A DNA stretch of 64,000 bases, taken from NCBI RefSeq assembly GCF_002214505.1, contig NZ_CP015103.1:1178001-1242000 (forward strand). The letters run 5' to 3'. How positions within the stretch are numbered: the first letter of the stretch is position 1; the number at the start of each line of letters is the position of its first letter. Origin of the DNA: Thermococcus siculi (GTDB lineage: Archaea; Methanobacteriota_B; Thermococci; Thermococcales; Thermococcaceae). A program made the translations under genes and the position numbers. The notes under the pieces were generated by a model. The model did no database searches. It was not told the origin of the DNA and saw nothing but the letters and a program-made list of their open reading frames with translations. Shown here piece by piece: positions 55,820 through 64,000 of the stretch.

Positions 55820-56272
55820 CACTATGCCATTGGAAATCCTGAAGCCGCTCTTTCTGAGGGTCTCTATGTAGGGTTTTATGCTCTCGATTAACCCTCTTCT
55901 CTTTGCAATGAGAAGAATCCCAAGAGTCCCCGTGACCCTCACTCCAAAACCTCTTGCGACTTTCCTCGCGTCCTTGTCATCAAGAACAACGAGGTCGAGG
56001 TTATTCTCAAGCGCAAGCGCTATGGTCTCTGCTTCTCCGTAATCTATCATCTCAAGGAGGAACCTCACAAGTCTCTGGTCGCTTACCTTGGCCTTCTTCA
56101 AGAAGTCTGCCCGTGCAATGATGGACGACTCCTCATGGTCGGAACCTTCTACCACTGTTTCCTCATAAACGGCCTCTGTGATATAAACCTCATCGAACAG
56201 CCTATCCAATAAGTCAAGCAGTCCAAGTTTGGCGAGGAATATCAATGGAGAAGAATTAATCGCGACCTTCAT
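55787..56272 (-). CDS. PIN-domain toxin (DUF3368), copy 2
   Basis: A 161-residue PIN protein like copy 1: VAINSSPLIFLAKLGLLDLL, YGEAETIALALENNLDLVVL, DDKDARKVARGFGVR and the ending VERILKEAGEL. In the first motif Asn stands where copy 1 has Asp (INSS against SDST), which may affect metal binding. ATG at 56,272 overlaps the antitoxin stop by 4 bases. Outside the ends, the two copies differ widely, so the duplication is old or the ends were converted recently. Confidence 0.82.
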   Translation of the reverse strand: MKVAINSSPLIFLAKLGLLDLLDRLFDEVYITEAVYEETVVEGSDHEESSIIARADFLKKAKVSDQRLVRFLLEMIDYGEAETIALALENNLDLVVLDDKDARKVARGFGVRVTGTLGILLIAKRRGLIESIKPYIETLRKSGFRISNGIVERILKEAGEL

Positions 56273-56520
56273 GCGATTTCCTCCACGACCTTTAGGTCGT
56301 TCTCAAGCTCTTCCTCGTCGTAGTGTATTCCGCTGCCCTCTTCTGCGAGAAGCTCTACGAACTCCCACTTGCTCAACCCAGCCAGCCTTCTCGCCTGGCC
56401 GAATGAGAGAATGCCCTTCTCGTAGAGCCTTAAGGCCAGTTCCACTTTTACCCTCCTCTCGACCTCTTCATCCGGAAGCTTAACCATTCCGGGAAGCTCG
56501 ACAACAACTTTCTTTCCCAT
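56269..56520 (-). CDS. UPF0175 family antitoxin, copy 2
   Basis: An 83-residue UPF0175 protein with LSFGQARRLAGLSKWEFVELLA as its helix-turn-helix and a charged C-terminus that would wrap the toxin. It directly precedes and overlaps PIN copy 2. Ribosome site GATGGTGAGAAG before the ATG at 56,520. Confidence 0.82.
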   Translation of the reverse strand: MGKKVVVELPGMVKLPDEEVERRVKVELALRLYEKGILSFGQARRLAGLSKWEFVELLAEEGSGIHYDEEELENDLKVVEEIA

Positions 56521-56619
56521 CTTCTCACCATCAGATGGTTTTGAAGAAGTAATATTTAACGCTTCCCACGAAACTGAGGTTTTTGACTTCTAAAAAATGG
56601 GCAAAAATAGAGGACAAAA

Positions 56620-57672
56620 TCATCCCTTGTGCGGGAAGAAGACGACCTTTCCGGTCTTGCCGGCGCGCATCAGCTCGAAGGCTTCCTCGAACTTGTCGAA
56701 GCCCCTGTACTTGTGGGTTATTATCGGGTCGAGATTGAGCTTCCCGCTCTGGATGAGGCTCGATACTGTGTACCAGGTCTCCCAGAGGTGTCTGCCGGTT
56801 ATGCCGTGAACCTCAAGGGCTTTGAAGATGATGAGGTTGTTGAAGTCGATGGTGACGTCCCTCGGGAAGAGGCCGAGGAGCGAGACCCTTCCTCCGGGTG
56901 TGGTGGCGGCCAGACCCTGCTCGAGGGCCTTGGGAGCGCCGCTGAACTCAAGGAAGACCTCAACTCCTGCACCGTCCGTTATGTCCATAACGGCCTTGAC
57001 TGGGTCCTCCTCGAATGGGTTGATGACGTAGTCGGCGCCGACCTTCTTGGCGAGATTCCTCCTGAACTCGCTCGGCTCACTGACGATGACAGGATAAGCA
57101 CCGCTGGCCTTGGCAACCGCTATGCCGAGCAGCCCGAGCGGGCCGGCACCGGTGATGAGGGTGCTCCTTCCAGCTATCGGGCCGGCTAAGACAGTATCGA
57201 CGGCGTTTCCAAGCGGCTCCTGAAGGCTGGCGTACTCTGGCGGCATGTCCTTCGGGTTCTTCCAGGCATTCTGAGCGGGGACTATGGCGTACTCGGCGAA
57301 GACACCGTCCATGTCAACCCCAAAAATCTTCGTGTTCTGGCAGACGTGGTAGCGGTTGTGCCTGCAGGCGTAGCACTTGCCGCAGACTATGTGGGTCTCG
57401 GCGCTTATGTAGTCGCCCACCTGAATGGTGTCGACTCCCGGTCCGACCTCGATGACCTCACCGGCAACCTCGTGGCCCATTATCTGGGGCGGCTTGATCC
57501 TGCTCTGGGCCCACTCGTTCCACTCGTAGATGTGAAGATCGGTCCCGCAGATGCTGGTCGCGAGAACCTTGATAAGAACCTCACCAGGCCCGGGCTTTGG
57601 AACATCGACTTCAACCAGCTCAGCACCATAAGCGGGCTTTGTTTTTACGATAGCCGGCATCTTTTCGGCCAT
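56620..57672 (-). CDS. tdh: L-threonine 3-dehydrogenase
   Basis: A 350-residue zinc alcohol-dehydrogenase family enzyme oxidising L-threonine to 2-amino-3-ketobutyrate with NAD+. Catalytic zinc ligands lie in [16 protein letters not shown] and MGHEVAGEV; the structural zinc cluster is [15 protein letters not shown]; the Rossmann loop is [15 protein letters not shown]. The length equals that of the Thermococcus enzyme. ATG at 57,672 has AAGGAGATGATTGCC before it. Confidence 0.95.
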   Translation of the reverse strand: MAEKMPAIVKTKPAYGAELVEVDVPKPGPGEVLIKVLATSICGTDLHIYEWNEWAQSRIKPPQIMGHEVAGEVIEVGPGVDTIQVGDYISAETHIVCGKCYACRHNRYHVCQNTKIFGVDMDGVFAEYAIVPAQNAWKNPKDMPPEYASLQEPLGNAVDTVLAGPIAGRSTLITGAGPLGLLGIAVAKASGAYPVIVSEPSEFRRNLAKKVGADYVINPFEEDPVKAVMDITDGAGVEVFLEFSGAPKALEQGLAATTPGGRVSLLGLFPRDVTIDFNNLIIFKALEVHGITGRHLWETWYTVSSLIQSGKLNLDPIITHKYRGFDKFEEAFELMRAGKTGKVVFFPHKG

Positions 57673-57717
57673 GGCAATCATCTCCTTAACTTTTCAATGT
57701 GTGTCTAAACGGAGAAC

Positions 57718-57735
57718 GATATAAACCTTTTGCGG
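57718..57735 (-). promoter_or_regulatory. Promoter of tdh
   Basis: On the minus strand CCGCAAAAGGTTTATATC, a BRE/TATA element 46-63 bases before the tdh start. Confidence 0.55.
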
Positions 57736-57767
57736 GATGATAGGGCGTTAAGTGTCTTCTCCGCCAT

Positions 57768-57783
57768 CGGAAACCTTATATCC
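57768..57783 (+). promoter_or_regulatory. Promoter of the MinD-like/HMG-CoA reductase operon
   Basis: CGGAAACCTTATATCC, a BRE/TATA element about 40-55 bases before the MinD-like start. Confidence 0.5.
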
Positions 57784-57822
57784 TCCTTTGAGTATCCCTT
57801 ACGGGGTAAAGGGGGTTCAGAG

Positions 57823-58566
57823 ATGGTGCTCATAGTCGTGACGGGTAGGGGCGGTGCCGGAAAGACAACCACAACGGCGAACCTCAGCACATTTCTGGCT
57901 ATGAGGGACTACCGTGTCCTCGCCGTTGATGGCGACCTCTACCTACCCAACCTGGGCTTTCACTTTGGGCTTGATGCCGTCAAGTACACGCTCCACTCTC
58001 TCCTGAAGAACCCAGATATTGATCCTGAGTGGGCAATATACAGACACCCCCAGACGGGTGTGCATGTAATGCCCGGGAGCACCCAGCTTCAGGATGTCCT
58101 CGGGATTTCTCCCCGGAGGCTCGTTGATATCCTGGACCGGGTTAAGTACAAGTTCGGTGTCGTTTTTGTGGACTCCCCCACAGGGATACCCTTCGATACC
58201 CTCCCAACCTTCGAGGTCGCGGGATATCAGCTCATTGTCGTGGAGATAGAGCGCTCACCGATTTACTCCTTTGAGACCATGGTGAAGAACGAGATTGAGA
58301 AGCTGAAGGCCCTTGGGGAGCGGTACAACCTGAACATCGGGGTGATTCTGAACAAAGTTCGTGAATCCGGGGATGTCGTTGACAAAATAATAGAGGCCGT
58401 TGAGGAGGATCTTGAGGTCCCTGTCCTCGGATGGATACCCTTCGACAACAATGTCCCCGAGTCAATAAACGTGGGAATCCCCGTTCTCAAGTACGCTCCC
58501 AAGAGCGACGCCGCTCTGGCGTTCCAGGAGACTGGAGAGGTTCTTGAGGAATGGATATTCGGCTGA
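57823..58566 (+). CDS. MinD/ParA-like P-loop ATPase
   Basis: A 247-residue SIMIBI-class ATPase. The deviant Walker A reads GRGGAGKTTTTANLS, with Arg where MinD/ParA proteins have the signature Lys. Switch and Walker B regions are AVDGDLYLPNLGFHFG and VVFVDSPTGIPFDT; the C-terminus ends with EWIFG. It may position cell components or act as a metallochaperone. ATG at 57,823 follows GGGGGTTCAGAG. The HMG-CoA reductase gene begins 18 bases after its stop and has no promoter of its own. Confidence 0.85.
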   Translation: MVLIVVTGRGGAGKTTTTANLSTFLAMRDYRVLAVDGDLYLPNLGFHFGLDAVKYTLHSLLKNPDIDPEWAIYRHPQTGVHVMPGSTQLQDVLGISPRRLVDILDRVKYKFGVVFVDSPTGIPFDTLPTFEVAGYQLIVVEIERSPIYSFETMVKNEIEKLKALGERYNLNIGVILNKVRESGDVVDKIIEAVEEDLEVPVLGWIPFDNNVPESINVGIPVLKYAPKSDAALAFQETGEVLEEWIFG

Positions 58567-58584
58567 TTTTGGAGGTGTGTAAAC

Positions 58585-59817
58585 ATGGACGTGAACTTTG
58601 AGGAGCTCGTGGAGAAGGTAGCCAGCGGAGAAATAAAGCTCCACCAGGTGGAGAAGTACACGAACGGCGACAAGAAGCTCGCCACTGAAATAAGGAGGAA
58701 GGCCCTCGAGAGGAAGTTCGGAATAAGCCTCGAGAACATCGGGCATTACTCAATAGACCCGAACAGGGTGATAGGCAAGAACATCGAGAACATGATTGGT
58801 GTCGTCCAGATACCGATGGGCGTTGCCGGCCCGCTCAAAATCAACGGTGAATACGCAAAGGGCGAGTTCTACATCCCTCTGGCCACCACTGAAGGTGCGC
58901 TGGTTGCAAGCGTCAACCGCGGCTGCTCCGCTCTAACTGCCGCTGGGGGCGTTAAAACCACACTCATAGACGACAAGATGACGAGGGCACCTCTCCTCAA
59001 GTGCCCCGACGCCAGAAGGGCAAGAGAAGTGGCGGAGTGGGTGAAGAACAACATCGACTACCTCCAGGAGAAGGCGGTCAGCAAGGTCACCAGACACGGG
59101 AAGCTCCGCGATGTGAAACCCTACATCGTCGGCAACAACCTCTATCTGAGATTTGAATTCGAGACCGGCGATGCCATGGGAATGAACATGGTCACCATTT
59201 CGAGCGAGGAGATAATGAAGGTCATCGAGGAGGAGTTCCCCGACGTGAAATACCTCGCCCTCTCCGGCAATCTCTGCGTCGACAAGAAACCCAACGCCGT
59301 GAACTTCATCAACGGCCGCGGGAAGACAGTTATAGCGGAGGCGGTAATCCCGCGCGAGATAGTCGAGAAGAAGCTGAAAACCACGCCCGAATTGATAGCC
59401 GAGGTGAACTACAGGAAAAACCTCGTTGGTTCGGCTCAGGCCGGTTCCTACGGCTTTAACGCCCACTTCGGGAACATCGTTGGTGCCATATTCCTCGCGA
59501 CCGGTCAGGACGAGGCCCAGATTACCGAAGGCTCACACGGCATAACCCTGGCGGAAGTCACACCTGAGGGGGACCTCTACATCAGCATCACCATGCCCAG
59601 CCTTGAGATTGGAACTGTGGGGGGAGGAACAAGGGTTCCGACCCAGAGGGAAGCGCTCTCAATTATGGGCGTTGCCGGCGGAGGTGATCCGCCGGGAACG
59701 AACGCCAGGAAGTTCGCGGAGATAATTGCGGGGGCAGTTCTTGCCGGTGAGCTTTCGCTCCTCGCTGCGATAGCTGCGAAGCACCTGGCGAAGGCCCACA
59801 AGGAGCTGGGGCGCTGA
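58585..59817 (+). CDS. hmgA: HMG-CoA reductase, class I (NADPH)
   Basis: A 410-residue enzyme reducing HMG-CoA to mevalonate, the committed step to archaeal lipids. Seen: ENMIGVVQIPMGVAGPL, LATTEGALVASVNRGC (catalytic Glu), GDAMGMNMV (NADPH), ATGQDEAQ (catalytic Asp) and the C-terminal LAAIAAKHLAKAHKE with the catalytic His. There is no N-terminal membrane domain, as in all archaea. ATG at 58,585 has GGAGGTGTGTAAAC before it. It is cotranscribed with the MinD-like gene. Confidence 0.97.
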   Translation: MDVNFEELVEKVASGEIKLHQVEKYTNGDKKLATEIRRKALERKFGISLENIGHYSIDPNRVIGKNIENMIGVVQIPMGVAGPLKINGEYAKGEFYIPLATTEGALVASVNRGCSALTAAGGVKTTLIDDKMTRAPLLKCPDARRAREVAEWVKNNIDYLQEKAVSKVTRHGKLRDVKPYIVGNNLYLRFEFETGDAMGMNMVTISSEEIMKVIEEEFPDVKYLALSGNLCVDKKPNAVNFINGRGKTVIAEAVIPREIVEKKLKTTPELIAEVNYRKNLVGSAQAGSYGFNAHFGNIVGAIFLATGQDEAQITEGSHGITLAEVTPEGDLYISITMPSLEIGTVGGGTRVPTQREALSIMGVAGGGDPPGTNARKFAEIIAGAVLAGELSLLAAIAAKHLAKAHKELGR

Positions 59818-59879
59818 TGTGCCCTCTTCTTCTCTCCATGATAAATTTTTAAAGCGGAGCATCAACAGACCCAACCCGG

Positions 59880-59932
59880 GATGATGAGCAATTTCCCTCA
59901 CTCCGAGCGGTGAGGAGGAGCCGATGCTCTGA
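59880..59932 (+). ncRNA. Probable C/D box guide RNA
   Basis: In the 137-base gap after hmgA, a C box (ATGATGA, 59,881-59,887), a D'-like CCGA (59,903-59,906), a C'-like GTGAGGA (59,910-59,916) and a D box (CTGA, 59,929-59,932) have the spacing of an archaeal 2'-O-methylation guide of about 53 bases. Guide segments would be 59,888-59,902 and 59,917-59,928. A TATA-like AATTTTTAAAG lies about 30 bases upstream. D' and C' deviate from consensus, and the target was not determined. Confidence 0.5.
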
Positions 59933-59954
59933 CCGAGAAGAGAAAAAAGCGGGT

Positions 59955-61844
59955 TCAGCCCGCTATCTCCTGAATCTTCTTCCTGACGAGCTGGTTCACG
60001 AGCTTTCCATCTGCCCTGCCGCGGAGCTTCGCCATGGCCCTTCCCATCACCATTCCCATTGCGCCCATGCCCCTGGCCTTTATGACGTCGATGTTCTGCT
60101 GGATGACCTCGTCGATGATCTTCTCCACCTCTTCCTCGCTGAGGAGCGTTAATCCTTTCTCCTCGGCGACCTGGACGGCGGTCTTCTCTGGGTTCACCGC
60201 TAGCTCCTTGAATATCTCCTCAAAGGCCTCCTTTGCGATCTTCCCGTTGAGGTAGAGGGTGAAGGTCTCCCTTATGTGCTCCTCGGTTATGTTCTCTATC
60301 GGAACCTCCTTCTTGAGACCTTTGAGGACGACCACGAGTACTGAGGCGGCGAGTGAGGGTTTGACGCCCCTCTGAATAAGCTCCTCAAATAGTTCATCCC
60401 TCTCGTCGTTCACCAGAGTTTCGGCCAGGCTCCTGTCAATCCTGTACTCCTTGACGAACCTCTCAACCCTCTCCTGTGGGAGTTCGGGCAGGTTCGCGAG
60501 GATTTCCTCCTTCATATCGGGCGTTATGAGTATGGGCGGTATGTCCGTTTCGGGGTACATCCTCGCCTTGCCGGGGAGTGGGCGCATGTACTGTGTGTTG
60601 CCGTCGGGCAAAGCCCTCCTGGTCTCCTCCGGGACTCCTTCGATGGCCTCCCTCGCCCTCTGAACGACCTCGCGGAGGGCTTTCTTGGCCGTCTCCTCCT
60701 CAGCCGCAACGAGGACGAAGGCGTCCTTCTCCCCGAGGCCAAGTTTTTCGATAACCGCATTAACCTCTAATTCTGTAATTCCGTAATTCGGCAGTTCATC
60801 GATGTGGAAGATTCCCCTGACGTACTTCTTTGCCCTGTCGGCCATCTCGGTGCCGATCCTCCTTCCCGGCTGGATCTCCCTTCCGATAAGCCCGCGGAAG
60901 CCGGGGAGCTTTACTGCGAGAACCTTTCCGCCGCTCTTTATGGCCCTCGCCACGATCTTCGAGCCGGTGTTCTGGAAAACCTCGGTCACGTCGTGGAACT
61001 CCTCTTTGATGTCCTCGGGCTTAACACCCCTCTCACGGAGTTCGTCCCTTATCTTGAGGAGGTTGACCTGCCTCTCCACTTCCCTCTCGATGATGAGCGG
61101 GATCATGTCAAGCTCCTGAACACCCTTGATCTCGACCCTCGCTCCACCTTTGATGGAGACGTTGAGGTCCTGCCTGATGGTTCCGAGGCCGCGCTTGACC
61201 TTCCTGGTGGCCCTCAGGGCGTCGCCTATGTACTTGGCGACAACCTTAGCCTGTTCCGGGTGGTGTATGTCCGGGGTAGTGCTTATCTCCACGAGCGGAA
61301 TGCCGAGGCGGTCAAGGCGGTAGATTACCTCTTTTTCTTTCCTTTCCACTATACGGCAGGCGTCCTCCTCAAGGCAGACGGTCGGGATGCCGACGCTTCC
61401 CCAGGGGGTGTCCACCTTCCCGTTCATCGCCACTATCGCCGTCCTCTGGAAGCCGGAGACGTTCGAACCGTCGATGACTATTTTACGCATGAAGTGAACC
61501 TCGTCGACGGGGGTGGCGTTGAGGAGGTAGCTTATCTGGAGGGCGACCCTCATGGCCTCCTCGTCGGGCATGTGGGGCGGCTCCTCGTCTATGTAAACGA
61601 GATCCGCCAGCCTGTAGTTGCCCTGGTAGACGTACTTCTTGCCCTTCTTGAACTCCTCGAGGGCAGCGGGATCGATCTCGCCGAGTTCGCTTATCGTGGG
61701 CCTCAACCTTCTCTCGAAGGTGAAGTCGACATCCTCGCTGAACTCGCTCGGGACTGGGGAGAACAGCTTCTTCGTGTCAAGTTGCCTGTGAATCTCGAGA
61801 CCGACCTTGAGGCCGAGTTCCCTGTAATCGAACTTCTCGCTCAT
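59955..61844 (-). CDS. gatE: Glu-tRNA(Gln) amidotransferase subunit E
   Basis: A 629-residue kinase/transamidase subunit that converts Glu-tRNA(Gln) to Gln-tRNA(Gln) with GatD. The GatB-like cradle carries [15 protein letters not shown] near residue 15 and [16 protein letters not shown]; the middle has the AspRS-type insert of GatE (residues 280-400), and the YqeY-like tail ends [20 protein letters not shown] at 61,844 has GAGGTGATGAGG before it. It overlaps the gatD stop region and is translated from the same transcript. Confidence 0.95.
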   Translation of the reverse strand: MSEKFDYRELGLKVGLEIHRQLDTKKLFSPVPSEFSEDVDFTFERRLRPTISELGEIDPAALEEFKKGKKYVYQGNYRLADLVYIDEEPPHMPDEEAMRVALQISYLLNATPVDEVHFMRKIVIDGSNVSGFQRTAIVAMNGKVDTPWGSVGIPTVCLEEDACRIVERKEKEVIYRLDRLGIPLVEISTTPDIHHPEQAKVVAKYIGDALRATRKVKRGLGTIRQDLNVSIKGGARVEIKGVQELDMIPLIIEREVERQVNLLKIRDELRERGVKPEDIKEEFHDVTEVFQNTGSKIVARAIKSGGKVLAVKLPGFRGLIGREIQPGRRIGTEMADRAKKYVRGIFHIDELPNYGITELEVNAVIEKLGLGEKDAFVLVAAEEETAKKALREVVQRAREAIEGVPEETRRALPDGNTQYMRPLPGKARMYPETDIPPILITPDMKEEILANLPELPQERVERFVKEYRIDRSLAETLVNDERDELFEELIQRGVKPSLAASVLVVVLKGLKKEVPIENITEEHIRETFTLYLNGKIAKEAFEEIFKELAVNPEKTAVQVAEEKGLTLLSEEEVEKIIDEVIQQNIDVIKARGMGAMGMVMGRAMAKLRGRADGKLVNQLVRKKIQEIAG

Positions 61845-61849
61845 CCTCA

Positions 61850-63169
61850 TCACCTCAGGAAAGTGTCAAACCTCGTGTAGGGCGTTATCTCGCCGGCGTA
61901 GTTCGTCAGCATCATCTCGCGGACTTCCTTCGGGTCGTCCGTGTGGCCGAGAACCCACATCAGCTTGACGTAGGCGGTCTCTGGTAGCATATCCTCGCAC
62001 GGTATAACGCCCGCCTTCAGGAGCCTCCTTCCGGTGGAGTAGACGTTGAGGTTCACCCTTCCGTAGAGGCACTGGCTCGTCATGCAGACTGTTACGCCCT
62101 CCTCTGTGGCACGTTTTATGGAGTCGATGACGTAGGTCGGGACATGACCGAGGCCGGTTCCTTCTATTACGAGGCCCTTGTAGCCCTTATCAACGAAGAA
62201 GTCGATAACCTCCGGCTGGATCCCGGGGAATACCTTGACGAGTGCCACCTTTTCCTCCATCTCGTCGTCGACCCAGACCTCGGAGTCGGTTCTCCTCCTG
62301 TAGTCGTCGCGCAGGAACTCTATCTTACCCTCCGGCCATATCTTCGCTATTGGGACGTCGTTTATGCTCCTGAACGCGTCCCTCCTGCTGGTGTGCATCT
62401 TCCTGGCCTTGGTTCCGCGGTGGGCCAGACAGTAGGTATCGCCCGTTTCCCCGTGCATGACTATGGCAACCTCACCGAAGTCCGCCGTGGCCATCCTAAC
62501 TGAACAGATGAGGTTCATGGCCGCGTCGCTGCTGGGCCTGTCGGAACTCCTCTGGGATCCAACAAGTATCACCGGCTTGCCGAGGTCGCGTAGCATGAAG
62601 CTGAGCGCCGATGCGGTGTAGGCCATCGTGTCCGTTCCGTGGGTGATGATGACACCGTCCTCGCCGTTGTTGAGCATGGAGGCTACCCCTTGGGCTATCT
62701 TAACCCAGTACTCCGGCTTCATGTCCTCGCTCATTATGTTGAAGATCAGCTTGGGGGTTATGTTGGCTATCTCGAATATCTCGGGAACCGCCTTGGCGAG
62801 TTCCTCGGCCGTGAAAGCGGCGTGAACCGCTCCCGTCTTGTAGTCTATCCTGCTCGCGATGGTTCCGCCCGTTCCGAGGATAGCCACGTTCGGGAGTTCG
62901 GGCTTCTTTGGGAAGACTTCCGTGAAGCTTATCTCTCCCCTTGGCCGGGCCTTTTCGATTATCTCGACCTCCAGAATCTGATCGACCAGTATTCCAATGT
63001 TGTAGCCGTTGTCGAGCTTCAGGGTCAGCGTCTCACCGCTCGACAGCTCGTAGGGGTTCATTACGACGCCCTCGTAGACGCTCGTATTTCCATTCTCCTT
63101 TTCAATTATTCTGACGTAATCTCCGACTTCGAGGTTCTTCTCCTTCATAAACCTCTCAACTTTGCGCAT
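61850..63169 (-). CDS. gatD: Glu-tRNA(Gln) amidotransferase subunit D
   Basis: A 439-residue asparaginase-like subunit that frees ammonia from glutamine or asparagine for GatE. The N-terminal SH3-like domain ([14 protein letters not shown]) is followed by the amidase: [18 protein letters not shown] (nucleophile Thr), [15 protein letters not shown] and [17 protein letters not shown] at 63,169 has GGGAGAGTT before it. It is the first gene of the gatDE operon. Confidence 0.95.
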   Translation of the reverse strand: MRKVERFMKEKNLEVGDYVRIIEKENGNTSVYEGVVMNPYELSSGETLTLKLDNGYNIGILVDQILEVEIIEKARPRGEISFTEVFPKKPELPNVAILGTGGTIASRIDYKTGAVHAAFTAEELAKAVPEIFEIANITPKLIFNIMSEDMKPEYWVKIAQGVASMLNNGEDGVIITHGTDTMAYTASALSFMLRDLGKPVILVGSQRSSDRPSSDAAMNLICSVRMATADFGEVAIVMHGETGDTYCLAHRGTKARKMHTSRRDAFRSINDVPIAKIWPEGKIEFLRDDYRRRTDSEVWVDDEMEEKVALVKVFPGIQPEVIDFFVDKGYKGLVIEGTGLGHVPTYVIDSIKRATEEGVTVCMTSQCLYGRVNLNVYSTGRRLLKAGVIPCEDMLPETAYVKLMWVLGHTDDPKEVREMMLTNYAGEITPYTRFDTFLR

Positions 63170-63203
63170 AACTCTCCCTCCGCCCTATGGTGGGGGCCAA
63201 CTT

Positions 63204-63219
63204 AATATAAACCTTGGGG
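63204..63219 (-). promoter_or_regulatory. Promoter of gatDE
   Basis: On the minus strand CCCCAAGGTTTATATT, a BRE/TATA element 35-50 bases before gatD. Confidence 0.55.
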
Positions 63220-63275
63220 CTGAACAGGTGACAAAAATCGCCTGGAAAACTCCTAAAAGTTCGCCAGTATGACAA

Positions 63276-63569
63276 TCACCGAGGCTCTATCTTAAACCTC
63301 GGCTCCTCGATCCACTCTGACTTACATCGGGGGCACTTGGAGGGGATGTTTATCTCCGGTCGGAAGACGAAGCCGCACTTTCTGCACTCGGCCGGTTTTA
63401 TGAGGAGAACCTTGCCCTCTCTCTTGAGAGTCTTCTGGATGGCCTTGAGGTCTTCTAGGACTATCTTCTTGGCACCCCTACCCCTGAGTTCGAGGGCCAC
63501 TGCCAGCTCGCTCGGCGAGTAGTCCCGCTCCTCCAAAAGCTTTATTATGCGCTGCCTTCGAGTCATCAT
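63276..63569 (-). CDS. Winged-helix/zinc-ribbon regulator (COG3357-like)
   Basis: A 97-residue archaeal protein: winged helix at residues 1-60 (QRIIKLLEERDYSPSELAVA) and a zinc ribbon at the C-terminus (CRKCGFVFR, CPRCKSEW). It is a predicted transcription factor. ATG at 63,569 (or 63,566) is chosen because the frame upstream only mirrors pus10; the ribosome site is weak. It is divergent from pus10, 45 bases apart, so it may control that gene. Confidence 0.8.
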   Translation of the reverse strand: MMTRRQRIIKLLEERDYSPSELAVALELRGRGAKKIVLEDLKAIQKTLKREGKVLLIKPAECRKCGFVFRPEINIPSKCPRCKSEWIEEPRFKIEPR

Positions 63570-63614
63570 CGCGAGAGCTTTTGACTCGTGAGATATAAAT
63601 CTTAGGGTGAGAAT

Positions 63615-64000
63615 ATGATAACCGAGAAGGCTGAGAGGGTGCTCGAGAATTACAGGCTCTGCGACCACTGCCTCGGAAGGCTCTTCGCGAAGCTTGGAAA
63701 GGGCACGAACGAGGAGCGCGGGAGGGCGATAAGGTTCGTCCTCAACATGGAGCGTTCCGCAAAGGGACTGCCGCCGATCAACGGGCCGGAGAAATGCGAA
63801 CTCTGCGGAAACGTCTTCGAGGAGATTCCCAGGCTCGTTGGGAAAATGAAAGAAGCCTCCGATGGAATAGAGTTCGATACTTTCCTCGTCGGTTCGCGCT
63901 TCCCGGAGGAAGTTCGTGAGAGGGAGCAAGCCATCTGGGCGAAGTTTGGGATAGATACCGCCGAACCGATAAACAGGGAGTTCAACCGCGAGCTTGGGAA
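63615..64000 (+). CDS. pus10: tRNA pseudouridine synthase Pus10 (5' part)
   Basis: The first 128 codons of an archaeal Pus10, which modifies U54 and U55 of tRNA. The N-terminal THUMP/zinc module is visible: CDHCLGRLFAKLG, then CELCGNVFEEIPRL, giving the four zinc cysteines. The gene runs off the window at 64,000. ATG at 63,615 has GGTGAGAAT before it. Confidence 0.9.
   Translation, partial: MITEKAERVLENYRLCDHCLGRLFAKLGKGTNEERGRAIRFVLNMERSAKGLPPINGPEKCELCGNVFEEIPRLVGKMKEASDGIEFDTFLVGSRFPEEVREREQAIWAKFGIDTAEPINREFNRELG

Noticed and set aside
60804-61880. 358-codon ORF antisense to gatE
   Set aside because: It is the complementary frame of a strongly conserved gene; the high GC and codon pattern create such open frames throughout.

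Overview
The window is from a hyperthermophilic archaeon of the order Thermococcales, most likely a Thermococcus species. The evidence is the gene set (archaeal GatDE, a two-subunit PheRS, RpoL, S8e, Csl4, archaeal ThrRS, Pus10, Hjc, AGOG glycosylase, class I HMG-CoA reductase, TET-type M42 peptidase, L-threonine dehydrogenase, a TIP26-like protein). Other signs are the GGTGAT/GGAGG ribosome sites, BRE/TATA promoters of the form GAAAAGTTTATA, tightly overlapping genes and high GC in the core genes. The species cannot be fixed from sequence alone. No rRNA and no CRISPR array are present.

Layout. 1-2,150: tail of a probable UDP-GlcNAc 2-epimerase, a GNAT protein and an M20 amidohydrolase. 2,153-6,190: an AT-richer element of about 4 kb integrated in tRNA-Ala(GGC). 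A 44-bp att core lies at each end. It carries a tyrosine integrase, two related PIN/antitoxin modules (one decayed), a second decayed integrase end and three small orphan genes, so it looks like two related elements in tandem. 6,147-11,400: tRNA-Ala, tRNA-Val, DUF357 and DUF555 proteins, two membrane proteins around pyrG, and rps8e. 11,433-12,883: an AlbA_2/Schlafen-type regulator gene between two 81-bp direct repeats. 12,900-21,900: NOG1-like GTPase, pterin-type metallo-hydrolase, UppP-like protein with a sugar-nucleotide transferase, CBS/HPF-like protein, tRNA-Ser(CGA), methionine aminopeptidase, TrkH and a lone EcfA. 21,800-27,250: an unusual HepT-like/archaemetzincin/CYTH operon, TET peptidase, a secreted NEW3-type protein and Hjc. 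27,300-35,500: gamma carbonic anhydrase, UppS, TIP26-like protein, thrS, csl4-DUF2067-rpoL, a GT-C transferase and an RNase III-fold protein. 35,596-39,421: an AT-rich island with a large secreted protein split by one in-frame TGA. 39,500-47,550: sugar isomerase, SppA, AI-2E-type protein, DHPS, beta-RFAP synthase, AGOG and an ABC exporter. 47,550-54,500: UbiD, an XPB-type helicase, truA, pheT and pheS. 54,700-56,520: a tandem duplication of UPF0175/DUF3368-PIN toxin-antitoxin pairs. 56,600-64,000: tdh, a MinD-like ATPase, HMG-CoA reductase, a probable C/D box RNA, gatE, gatD, a zinc-ribbon regulator and the start of pus10.

Themes. Translation and RNA processing dominate (ThrRS, PheRS, GatDE, TruA, Pus10, Csl4, S8e, three tRNAs, a guide RNA). 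Isoprenoid metabolism appears three times (HMG-CoA reductase, UbiD, UppS), as do steps of a modified pterin pathway (DHPS, beta-RFAP synthase, COG1237 hydrolase). The least ordinary parts are the nested tRNA-Ala element, which seems to have picked up the 5' end of the neighbouring host gene; the repeat-flanked AlbA_2 gene; the TGA-split surface protein; and the duplicated toxin-antitoxin cassette.
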